Part shown: in pieces, positions 8,666 to 15,029 of the stretch
How positions within the stretch are numbered: the first letter of the stretch is position 1
Layout of the letters: every line of letters starts with the position of its first letter
Source: a bacterium
GTDB lineage: Bacteria; Pseudomonadota; Alphaproteobacteria; Caulobacterales; Hyphomonadaceae
Length of the DNA stretch: 22,217 nucleotides
Direction: 5' to 3'
Assembly (NCBI GenBank): GCA_030824255.1
Contig: JAVBYB010000088.1
Coordinates: 1-22,217 of the forward strand
The notes under the pieces: generated by a model
Seen by the model: the letters and a program-made list of their open reading frames with translations, nothing else
Database searches by the model: none
Told to the model about the DNA's origin: nothing
Program-made: the position numbers and the translations under genes

Positions 8666-8708
8666 AAGGGGTCGTCGCAGTTCCGACGGCCCCTTCACTT
8701 TGTTTCTT
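8666..8708 (+). terminator. Intrinsic terminator after the parB-like gene
   Basis: AAGGGGTCGTCG (8666-8677) pairs with CGACGGCCCCTT (8684-8695) as a 12-pair stem with a single G-U pair and the six-base loop CAGTTC. A T-rich stretch (CACTTTGTTTCTT) follows. It lies 21 bases after the parB stop and should end the transfer-module transcript before the copper genes. Confidence 0.85.
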
Positions 8709-8871
8709 GTCCACCGGCTAGGGGAGGGGTCTGCGATGAGGCGCCCGCCCTGGGCCATCGAACACTCTGATCCGCCGCCATCAATGGCAAGGCGCTGAGT
8801 CCGGTCATGGACAGCTGGTTTGTCGAGGCATCCAAGTGAGTGGGCGTTCGCTTAAACCTGACACTCGGCTT

Positions 8872-8897
8872 TGAGGGATTTGGTCTTAGGCTGCGTA
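8872..8897 (+). promoter_or_regulatory. Candidate ECF sigma promoter of copA
   Basis: TGAGGG (8872-8877) is followed by 16 bases and then CGTA (8894-8897), inside the octamer GCTGCGTA at 8890-8897. The same octamer with a similar upstream box and identical spacing occurs before copC and before the cnrY-like gene. The spacing and the CGTA box fit ECF-type promoters. The octamer ends 57 bases before the copA ATG. Confidence 0.55.
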
Positions 8898-8915
8898 CTG
8901 TTCTCAATAGCGAAG

Positions 8916-8931
8916 TCGCGCGATCGCGCGA
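8916..8931. repeat. Perfect 16-base palindrome in the copA leader
   Basis: TCGCGCGATCGCGCGA equals its own reverse complement. It lies between the candidate promoter and the copA ribosome binding site (AGGAG at 8944-8948). It could be an operator. In RNA it could fold as a six-pair hairpin with a GAUC loop, just ahead of the ribosome binding site. Confidence 0.55.
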
Positions 8932-8954
8932 TACATTCTGATCAGGAGTTGCGG

Positions 8955-10766
8955 ATGGGTGACGAGGCAGCGAGAGGTCTTGGCCGGCGCCAGTTTCTGG
9001 TCGGGACGGCCATCGCAGGCGTTGCCATCACCGCTGGGCCCACTGCCTGGGCGCAAAAGCTTCCCTCAGCGGTCGAGAAACCGGAAACACTCTCGGGCTC
9101 AGATATCCACCTGACGATCGGCCATGGTGCGATCACGATCGACGGCAGGACGGGGCACGCAATCACCATAAACGGAACCGTTCCCGGCCCGATCATCCGG
9201 CTCAAGGAAGGTCAGACTGTTCGCCTGCATATCACCAACACTCTTGAGGAGGACACGTCGATCCACTGGCACGGGCTCCTGGTGCCGTTCGAAATGGATG
9301 GCGTGCCCGGCGTCAGCTTTCCCGGAATTCGGCCTGGCGAGACTTTCACGTACGAATTTCCCGTGAAGCAGTCGGGTACCTACTGGTTCCACAGTCACTC
9401 CGGCCTGCAGGAGCAGGAGGGACATTATGCAGCGATGATCATCGATCCTGCAGGTCCCGATCCGGTCGCCTATGACCGCGAGCACGTGATCTTGCTGTCC
9501 GACTACAGCTTCATCCACCCGCACGTCATAGCCCAGAAGCTCAAGCAGGAAGCCGGCGTCTTCAATTTTCAGAAGCAGACCATCGCAGGGCTCCTGGCTG
9601 GCAAGGACCAGTCGCTGACAGAGCGCATGGAATGGGCCCGTGAGCTCATGGATCCGACCGACATCTCGGACGTGACCGGGGCCGTCTATACATTCCTCGT
9701 CAATGGTCGCGGACCCACCGACAACTGGACCGGGCTCTTCGCGCCGGGTGAGCGCGTCCGTCTGCGCTTTATCAACGCCGCAGCGCAGACCATTTTCAAT
9801 GTGCGCATTCCCGGACTAAAGCTTAGCGTCGTTGCAACCGACGGACAGAATGTGCGTCCGGTCACGGTTGACGAGTTCCAGATCGGTAACGCCGAGACGT
9901 ATGACGTCATCATCACGCCGACCGAAGATCGGGCCTTCACGCTGGTTGCTGAGGCCGTCGATCGTTCGGGGATGGCGCGCGCAACGCTTGCGCCACGCCT
10001 TGGCATGACAGCGGAAGTCCCGCCACTACGGGAGCGCCCTCTCGGCACGATGAAAGACATGGGCATGGCGCACGACATGGGCGGCATGACCGGGTCGGTG
10101 CACGCCGGCCACACCGATATGGCTGCGATGGCAGTACCTGGCATGGCCGCGCCACGCGTACGTGGTTCGGATGTCATGGGCGACATGGCCGGAATGGAGG
10201 GCATGGACATGTCCATGCGCAACTGGATGAACGCCCCGCAGGTCGACCTCGGACCGGGTGTGCAGTCACTTGCACCCATGCCAATGGATCGCACCGGAGA
10301 AACGGGGCAGGGTCTCGAAAGCGTCGGCCATCGCGTACTCGTCTACAGGGATCTCATCGCGCTTGAACCCAACGCCGACACGCGCGCGCCATCGCGCGAA
10401 CTGGAAATCCGCCTCACTGGCAACATGGAACGCTTCATGTGGGGCTTCGACGGCAAGAAGTTCTCCGACAAGCCGGCGCCCTATGCTTTCCGCAAGAACG
10501 AACGTGTCCGTGTCAGTCTCGTCAACGACACGATGATGGCGCATCCCATTCACCTGCATGGACATTTTTTCGAGCTGGCGCAGAGAGCCCCGCTTGGCCA
10601 TATGCCGCGCAAGCACACGGTGATCGTCGCTCCGGGCGGCATCGTGAAGTTCGATTTCACGGCCGAACCTGGCGACTGGGCCTTCCACTGCCACATGCTT
10701 TACCACATGCATGCCGGGATGTTTCAGGTCTTCACTGTGCGTCCGCTTGATGGGGCTGCCGCATGA
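8955..10766 (+). CDS. copA: CopA multicopper oxidase (periplasmic copper resistance)
   Basis: This 603-residue periplasmic protein oxidises Cu(I) and/or binds copper. A twin-arginine signal (RRQFLVG, residues 11-17) ends near AWAQ (34). The four copper-binding segments of multicopper oxidases are complete: HWHG (104-107), HSHSG (146-150), HPIHLHGH (530-537) and HCHMLYHMHAGM (578-589), which includes the type 1 Cys and an axial Met. A Met/His-rich insert at about 366-425 is the typical copper-loading region of PcoA/CopA. The start at ATG 8955 has AGGAG six bases upstream, and longer frames lack a signal peptide. The stop overlaps the copB start (ATGA). A CnrH-like sigma factor may drive it, judging from the promoter motif. 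Confidence 0.96.
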   Translation: MGDEAARGLGRRQFLVGTAIAGVAITAGPTAWAQKLPSAVEKPETLSGSDIHLTIGHGAITIDGRTGHAITINGTVPGPIIRLKEGQTVRLHITNTLEEDTSIHWHGLLVPFEMDGVPGVSFPGIRPGETFTYEFPVKQSGTYWFHSHSGLQEQEGHYAAMIIDPAGPDPVAYDREHVILLSDYSFIHPHVIAQKLKQEAGVFNFQKQTIAGLLAGKDQSLTERMEWARELMDPTDISDVTGAVYTFLVNGRGPTDNWTGLFAPGERVRLRFINAAAQTIFNVRIPGLKLSVVATDGQNVRPVTVDEFQIGNAETYDVIITPTEDRAFTLVAEAVDRSGMARATLAPRLGMTAEVPPLRERPLGTMKDMGMAHDMGGMTGSVHAGHTDMAAMAVPGMAAPRVRGSDVMGDMAGMEGMDMSMRNWMNAPQVDLGPGVQSLAPMPMDRTGETGQGLESVGHRVLVYRDLIALEPNADTRAPSRELEIRLTGNMERFMWGFDGKKFSDKPAPYAFRKNERVRVSLVNDTMMAHPIHLHGHFFELAQRAPLGHMPRKHTVIVAPGGIVKFDFTAEPGDWAFHCHMLYHMHAGMFQVFTVRPLDGAAA

Positions 10767-11767
10767 ACCGGTATCTCCTCCTGATCGCCCTTTCTCTTGG
10801 TGGCGCGGCTCCGGCCCTCGCTCAGCACGAAGGCCATGGTGCGCCACAAACACCGGCTCCCCCAACGCCTGCGCCCCCAACGCCTGCGCCAAAGACCCCA
10901 GGGCCGCAACAGCAACCCGCAGCGCCTGCCGAACCACACGCACAGCACGATCACGGCGACAAACCCGCCGCTACTGCGCCGGACCAGCATGCTGGCCACG
11001 AGATGGCCGAGGAGGCCGTTGATCCGCCGGAAGCGGGCAATGATGTACCGCCCGACGCGCCAGCCGAATTTGCGGCCGACCGCTTCTTTGGTGTGGACGA
11101 TATGAACCGGGCGCGCGGCATCCTGCGCGACGAGCATGGCGGCGCTCTCACTTACAAGATCATGGGCGACATGATCGAGTATCGCAGCCAGGACGGCGAG
11201 GATGGCTATGCCTGGAATGGCGAGGCATGGTTCGGCGGCGACATCGATCGACTTGTCATCAAGACGGAAGGCGAGGGTGACGAGGAGGTCGAGAGCGCAG
11301 AGATTCAGGCGCTCTATTCGCGCGCCTGGGATCACGTCACTGACCTTCAGATTGGCATCCGGCAGGACATCGAACCCAATCCTTCGCGCACCTACCTCGC
11401 GCTCGGCTTTGAGACGGTTCTGCCTTACTGGTTCGAGGTGGAGGGAGCGCTGTTCGTCGGTCAACGCGGCCAGGTGCTTGGACGACTCGACGGAAACTAC
11501 GATTTCCGACTGACGCAGCGCCTCGTCCTCCAGCCGCGCGCCGAGGTGAATTTCGCCGCCCGGGACGATGCTGCCATTGGTCTTGGCTCCGGCCTCTCCG
11601 ACGCGGAGCTTGGCCTGCGTCTCCGCTACGAGTTTCAGCGCGAGTTCGCCCCCTACATTGGGGTATCGTGGGAACGCAAGTTCGGGGACACTGCCGACTA
11701 TGCGCGGGCCGACGGAGAGAGCGCGGAGACGGCGAGCTTCGTCGTCGGCCTGCGGGCGTGGTACTGA
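10763..11767 (+). CDS. copB: CopB outer-membrane copper resistance protein
   Basis: This 334-residue protein has a signal peptide (MNRYLLLIALSL to about ALAQ, residue 21) and then a long Pro/His-rich low-complexity region (about 22-95) with HEGHG, HAQHDHGD and HAGHE clusters. A CopB/PcoB domain follows at about 105-334, rich in alternating beta-strand patterns and ending in the aromatic residue expected of an outer-membrane barrel (GLRAWY). It is translationally coupled to copA through an ATGA overlap. CopB is thought to bind copper and act at the outer membrane with CopA. The Pro-rich part includes two perfect 15-base direct repeats. Confidence 0.95.
   Translation: MNRYLLLIALSLGGAAPALAQHEGHGAPQTPAPPTPAPPTPAPKTPGPQQQPAAPAEPHAQHDHGDKPAATAPDQHAGHEMAEEAVDPPEAGNDVPPDAPAEFAADRFFGVDDMNRARGILRDEHGGALTYKIMGDMIEYRSQDGEDGYAWNGEAWFGGDIDRLVIKTEGEGDEEVESAEIQALYSRAWDHVTDLQIGIRQDIEPNPSRTYLALGFETVLPYWFEVEGALFVGQRGQVLGRLDGNYDFRLTQRLVLQPRAEVNFAARDDAAIGLGSGLSDAELGLRLRYEFQREFAPYIGVSWERKFGDTADYARADGESAETASFVVGLRAWY
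10861..10890 (+). repeat. Two perfect tandem 15-base repeats inside copB
   Basis: CCCAACGCCTGCGCC occurs at 10861-10875 and again at 10876-10890. It keeps the reading frame and encodes part of the PTPAPPTPAP linker. Such a repeat can expand or shrink by slippage and so change the linker length. Confidence 0.9.
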
Positions 11768-11797
11768 CGAGCGGCCTGGACGAGATTGGAGCGTGGC

Positions 11798-12286
11798 ATG
11801 ACCTGTAGTCGCATTCGCTGGATTCTGGCGGCATCGCTTCTGACATCGATACACGCTGTCGCCACGGCGCAGACCATCGATGCGCCGTTGGTGGCGCCCA
11901 TGTCGTCAGAAGCGCAGCAGGCCGCGAAGGCGGTTGACGCCTTTCATGCCAAACTTTCTGGAGGTGATGGCGTCGCCGCCGCGGCGCTACTTGCTGACGA
12001 TGCGCTGATCTTCGAGAGCGGCCATGCCGAACGGTCGCGGGCCGAGTACGCTTCGCATCATGCTGGCGCAGATGCCGCCTATGCAGCGGCTATTCCATCA
12101 AGGCTCACGCATCGGGCCGGCTTTGTCGAGGGCGACACGGCCTGGATCGTCAGCGAAAGCCGCGCGACAGGAACGTACAAGGACAAGCCCGTTGATCGCG
12201 TGACCACCGAAACGATGATCCTGCGCAAGGCTGCCGAAGGCTGGCGCATCGCTCATATTCACTGGTCGTCGCGCGCCGCGAAGTAA
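11798..12286 (+). CDS. Exported SnoaL/DUF4440-like (NTF2-fold) protein
   Basis: This 162-residue protein has a signal peptide ending near AVATAQ (about residue 25). An NTF2-like domain follows: AAKAVDAFHAKLSGGD, AALLADDALIFESGHAERSR and a C-terminal TYKDKPVDRVTTETMILRKA, then GWRIAHIHWSSR. Sequence and length fit the SnoaL-like or DUF4440 group, whose role in metal resistance is unclear. Small proteins of this type occur next to cop genes. It lies 30 bases after copB and is likely the last gene of the copAB operon. GGAG six bases before ATG 11798 decides the start over an upstream TTG at 11786. It converges on the sigma gene with only seven bases between the stops. Confidence 0.82.
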   Translation: MTCSRIRWILAASLLTSIHAVATAQTIDAPLVAPMSSEAQQAAKAVDAFHAKLSGGDGVAAAALLADDALIFESGHAERSRAEYASHHAGADAAYAAAIPSRLTHRAGFVEGDTAWIVSESRATGTYKDKPVDRVTTETMILRKAAEGWRIAHIHWSSRAAK

Positions 12287-12293
12287 TTGCCTT

Positions 12294-12869
12294 TCAAGAT
12301 TCATCGACATCAACGCCACCGGCCTTGAGGGCTTCTGCAAGCAGCTTGCGCGCGCGGTAGACGCGGGTTTCGACGGCCTTGGCCGAAATTCCGAGCGCCT
12401 CGCCAGCCGCCGCTTGAGACAAGCCTTCAAATGCCGTGAGGAGCAGAGGCTCCTTGAGCTGGCCAGGCAGTGCCGCGATCGCGCGGTCGAGACGGGTCAG
12501 CGCGGCCTCATTGGCGTCGTCTGTGCTCGCTTCCGACGCCGCAGCGGTTTCATCAAGGGCTCGAGCACCATAGAAGAACCGCCGCACGACCCGGCGGCGT
12601 CCCCAGTCCCGGCACTTGTTGAGCGCGATCCGACGAAGCCATGTGGCTGCCGGACGCGACGGATCATATCGCCCGAGCGCCTGCCAGGCCGAAACGAAGG
12701 ATTCCTGAAGGAGATCATACGCTTCATCTGCATCGCCGACATACCGGCGGATGAAGCGGTAGAGCGGTTCCTGGTGGCGCCGGACGATATGGTTGAAGGC
12801 GGAACGATCGCCCTTAAGGGCGCGCGCCGCCAGCATGGCGTCGCTATCATCCGGGTTGGCGCCGCTCAT
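12294..12869 (-). CDS. ECF RNA polymerase sigma factor (CnrH-like)
   Basis: This 191-residue sigma factor of the extracytoplasmic-function type has only regions 2 and 4. Region 2 spans about residues 20-90 (LYRFIRRYVGDADEAYDLLQ and ESFVSAWQALGRYDP). Region 4 spans about 120-180 (AIAALPGQLKEPLLLTAFEG, then SQAAAGEALGISAKAVETRV). It directs RNA polymerase to a small set of stress promoters. It is the last gene of a three-gene unit (anti-sigma, sensor, sigma) in the same order as cnrYXH of Cupriavidus metallidurans, and its ATG overlaps the sensor stop (ATGA). Likely targets are the three promoters sharing GCTGCGTA. The cnrH symbol is withheld because true orthology is not shown. Confidence 0.92.
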   Translation of the reverse strand: MSGANPDDSDAMLAARALKGDRSAFNHIVRRHQEPLYRFIRRYVGDADEAYDLLQESFVSAWQALGRYDPSRPAATWLRRIALNKCRDWGRRRVVRRFFYGARALDETAAASEASTDDANEAALTRLDRAIAALPGQLKEPLLLTAFEGLSQAAAGEALGISAKAVETRVYRARKLLAEALKAGGVDVDES

Positions 12870-13306
12870 TTGGCGTCGGCGGTCAACGCCTCGCCGATCC
12901 TGTCGTCGAACTGCCTGCGCTGTTCCGGGGTGAGCACTTTGCGCATGGCGAAGACGTGCGCGATTGTCTCCGTCTGAAGCGTGCCCATGGCATCGTGAAA
13001 GTGATGCACGGCCGCCTCGACGGCTGGTCCTGCGGTCTCGCTTGCACGGATTGCGGCGGCCAGCTCAGCATTGGCCTCGCGCATCTCGCCTTCCAGCGCC
13101 AGACGACGGCCGGCGAAATCAGTCTCCAAGGCGTCGAGCGCCCGTTCCTGCTCGGGCGTCAGCGAAAGTTCATTGTGCACCATCGCGTGCAGGGACTGGT
13201 CGTGAGCCGGGGCGGTAAGCAACTGGTGCCCAAGCCACATGCCGCCGATGCCCGCCAAGAAGGCGAGAACAACAGTGATGATGGCGCTGCGAACCGAAAC
13301 CTTCAC
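12866..13306 (-). CDS. Periplasmic heavy-metal sensor (CnrX-like)
   Basis: This 146-residue protein has an N-terminal membrane anchor at about residues 7-25 and a helical periplasmic domain. His40, His44, Glu61, His117 and Met121 lie at the same mutual spacing as the metal ligands of CnrX (His42, His46, Glu63, His119, Met123), a constant offset of two. CnrX senses nickel or cobalt in the periplasm and signals through CnrY to free CnrH. The start is GTG 13306, chosen because it overlaps the stop of the upstream anti-sigma gene (GTGA) and because a longer frame would bury the membrane anchor. Its stop overlaps the sigma gene. Confidence 0.88.
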   Translation of the reverse strand: MKVSVRSAIITVVLAFLAGIGGMWLGHQLLTAPAHDQSLHAMVHNELSLTPEQERALDALETDFAGRRLALEGEMREANAELAAAIRASETAGPAVEAAVHHFHDAMGTLQTETIAHVFAMRKVLTPEQRRQFDDRIGEALTADAK

Positions 13307-13578
13307 TCGGAAGGCTCCAGGAGGGTTGACGGCGCAAGACTGGACCAGGCGGAAAATGGGGATGTTGAGGGGGCCACAGCCGATGCCGTCGAGGCGCTGA
13401 CGGCAGCGCCTCCCATGACCAGAAGGCCCATAACCGCCGCACGCAGCCGCCATGTCTGGCCGGTGATCGCCGCGCGCTCGGCCAGCGTCTCGTTGACCTC
13501 GACGGTAAGGCCGCCAAGATCACGGTCTGGGGGCTGCCGGTGCAATTCTGTCAGCAGGTGTTCAAGGTTAGGCGACAT
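13303..13578 (-). CDS. Small membrane anti-sigma factor (CnrY-like)
   Basis: This 91-residue protein has a cytoplasmic N-terminal part of about 45 residues, one membrane helix at about 47-63 (RLRAAVMGLLVMGGAAVSAS) and a short periplasmic tail (SPFSAWSSLAPSTLLEPSE). The size, the single helix and the position as first gene before a CnrX-like sensor and an ECF sigma factor all match CnrY, which holds the sigma factor at the membrane until metal is sensed. The assignment is mostly from context, because anti-sigma factors of this kind are short and diverge quickly. GGGAG lies about six bases before ATG 13578. Its stop overlaps the sensor start (GTGA). Confidence 0.75.
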   Translation of the reverse strand: MSPNLEHLLTELHRQPPDRDLGGLTVEVNETLAERAAITGQTWRLRAAVMGLLVMGGAAVSASTASAVAPSTSPFSAWSSLAPSTLLEPSE

Positions 13579-13613
13579 GCCGATCTCCCAATACGTCCGT
13601 CCCTTCCAGTCTA

Positions 13614-13639
13614 TACGCAGCGACGACCGAATTCACGCA
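13614..13639 (-). promoter_or_regulatory. Candidate ECF sigma promoter of the cnrYXH-like unit
   Basis: Read on the minus strand, TGCGTG (13639-13634) is followed by 16 bases and then CGTA, inside GCTGCGTA (13621-13614). The octamer and spacing are identical to those before copA and copC, while the upstream box matches TGAGGG at four of six positions. It ends 35 bases before the cnrY-like ATG and would give autoregulation of the unit. Confidence 0.5.
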
Positions 13640-13732
13640 GGGATTGGACAGCCTCTTGATTTCGAGCGGCCAGCGGCATGATCGAGATAGATCCATGTGT
13701 GGCCCGCCTTGATGCGGATCGCTGCGCGCCAG

Positions 13733-14584
13733 TTATCCGGCGGGGGCGCCAATCGTGGTGGCCGCGGAGACAGCGATTATAGCCGCCGCAAACAACGTCG
13801 CTTCGCACAGCAGCGCAACGCGTAGCCACTTCTTACCGGTGGCCGGAGCAGCTGCAACCTTTGCTGTGATGACCTGCTTGTTGAGCGCGCCAACGCCTAT
13901 CGCGATGATCCCAATCGCGAGTTTGGCGAGCAATAGAAGCCCGTAGGTTGTGACGAGAAGTTTCTCGCCCCCTTCGGTAAGCATCCACGCAAGCCAGATG
14001 CCCAAGGCGATCAAGACCGGGATGGCCGCGACGGCGATTGTGCTGAAACGGTGGAGACGGCTGGTAAGCCGAGCACTGTCCAGCGTTGAACCTGGATAAA
14101 GGCTGATCGGAGCAGCGACCCAGAAGCCCGCGATCAAGACATGCGCGGCGACCATTATGGGCGCAAGGCCGGGATCGGTCAGTCCCTGCGCATGGCCCGT
14201 GAGGCCGAAGCCAACACTGAGCGCTGCTGCGCCGAGACCGGCGACGACCCGTGAGCCGAACCACACTCCGGCGATGGAGGCAACAGCGCCTACAAGGATC
14301 GCGAGCGTCGAGTTGCCAAGAACCAACCACGCCAGCGGCATCAGTTCAGGGTCGAGGAAATTCCCACCATCCCCCATCTGCGCGACGAGGATGCCAAGAC
14401 GAACCGCTGTGAAGAAGGCCAGAGCGGCGCCGGTCAGGGCAATACGGGACCGCAGACCCCGAAATGAATCGCGCTCCAAGACGCCTGAAGCGGCATGGAG
14501 CGCGAAACCGATCGTCAGGAGCGAAAAAAGATTGAGACCGATCCGGTCAGCGAACTGCAGAAATGACAGTTCGTCCCCGATCAC
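13733..14584 (-). CDS. copD: CopD inner-membrane copper resistance protein
   Basis: This 283-residue integral membrane protein has about eight hydrophobic segments, including LFSLLTIGFALHAASGV, LAWLVLGNSTLAILVGAVAS, IMVAAHVLIAGFWVAAPISL and LLLLAKLAIGIIAIGVGALN. The AHVLIAGFWVAA segment and the later HRFST motif are typical of the CopD/PcoD family, which moves copper across the inner membrane together with CopC. The start lies four bases after the copC stop, so the two are one translational unit. The region between its stop and the cnrY-like gene (154 bases) holds the promoter of the next unit. Confidence 0.93.
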   Translation of the reverse strand: MIGDELSFLQFADRIGLNLFSLLTIGFALHAASGVLERDSFRGLRSRIALTGAALAFFTAVRLGILVAQMGDGGNFLDPELMPLAWLVLGNSTLAILVGAVASIAGVWFGSRVVAGLGAAALSVGFGLTGHAQGLTDPGLAPIMVAAHVLIAGFWVAAPISLYPGSTLDSARLTSRLHRFSTIAVAAIPVLIALGIWLAWMLTEGGEKLLVTTYGLLLLAKLAIGIIAIGVGALNKQVITAKVAAAPATGKKWLRVALLCEATLFAAAIIAVSAATTIGAPAG

Positions 14585-14588
14585 GGTG

Positions 14589-14945
14589 CTACTGGCCCGT
14601 TACCGTGAAACGCACGGCGCCTGGCATGGCATGGCCGTCCTTAGCCATCGATTTCCACGACAGCGTGTAAGAGCCTTTGGCGAGCGTCGGCAGCGGGACT
14701 ATGAACTCCTTGCCCATCGTCTTTGAAGGCTTAAAATCGACCGCGATCATCTTCTTGTCCGCCGTCATCAGCATGAGGCTGGTGATGGCGCTCTCGTGCT
14801 GGAATGTCACTTTGAATTCGGCCGGTGCCTGCACCAGGCTGGCCTTGTCGTGGATGCTGGTTTCCATCATGCCGCCGTGGGCGAAGGCGGGCGATGCGCC
14901 CAGAAGAGCCGCCGCCAGCATGAGAGTCAGAAGCTTGTTTTTCAT
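14589..14945 (-). CDS. copC: CopC periplasmic copper-binding protein
   Basis: This 118-residue protein has a signal peptide ending at AFA (residue 22), so the mature protein begins with His23, the N-terminal copper ligand of CopC proteins. Other CopC features are SIHDKASLVQAPAEFKVTF at about 30-48 and the C-terminal DGHAMPGAVRFTV, whose His completes the Cu(II) site. A Met-rich stretch (SLMLMTADKKMIAV) may bind Cu(I). CopC carries copper in the periplasm and hands it to CopD, whose gene follows directly. It is transcribed on the minus strand, 84 bases after the P-type ATPase, and has its own ECF-like promoter. Confidence 0.95.
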   Translation of the reverse strand: MKNKLLTLMLAAALLGASPAFAHGGMMETSIHDKASLVQAPAEFKVTFQHESAITSLMLMTADKKMIAVDFKPSKTMGKEFIVPLPTLAKGSYTLSWKSMAKDGHAMPGAVRFTVTGQ

Positions 14946-15002
14946 AGGATGCTCGTTGATCTAGCCGCAGATTTTGTGCGGCGGGGAGGGGGTCATACAT
15001 AA

Positions 15003-15028
15003 TACGCAGCTTATGGGCGGAACCCTCA
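15003..15028 (-). promoter_or_regulatory. Candidate ECF sigma promoter of copCD
   Basis: On the minus strand TGAGGG (15028-15023) is followed by 16 bases and CGTA within GCTGCGTA (15010-15003). Both boxes and the spacing equal those before copA, and the octamer again ends 57 bases before the start codon. The upstream box begins two bases after the stop codon of the ATPase gene, so copCD would be transcribed independently of it. Confidence 0.55.
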
Positions 15029-15029
15029 C

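Larger units (their letters stand above)
8645..8954. other. Gap between the transfer module and the copper cargo
   Basis: These 310 bases hold the parB terminator at the left (8666-8708), then about 160 bases with no feature I can name, and then the copA promoter region. The latter has the ECF-like motif at 8872-8897 and a palindrome at 8916-8931. No transposase, insertion-sequence end or direct repeat was recognised. This is the point where gene content changes from conjugation to metal resistance. Confidence 0.6.

Noticed and set aside
8695..8907. A minus-strand open frame in the gap before copA
   Set aside because: It is short, resembles nothing I know, lacks a ribosome binding site and overlaps the terminator and the copA promoter motif.
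13611..13732. A protein-like stretch on the minus strand between copD and the cnrY-like gene
   Set aside because: One frame reads plausibly but it has no start signal or recognisable family. The interval is better explained as a promoter region.
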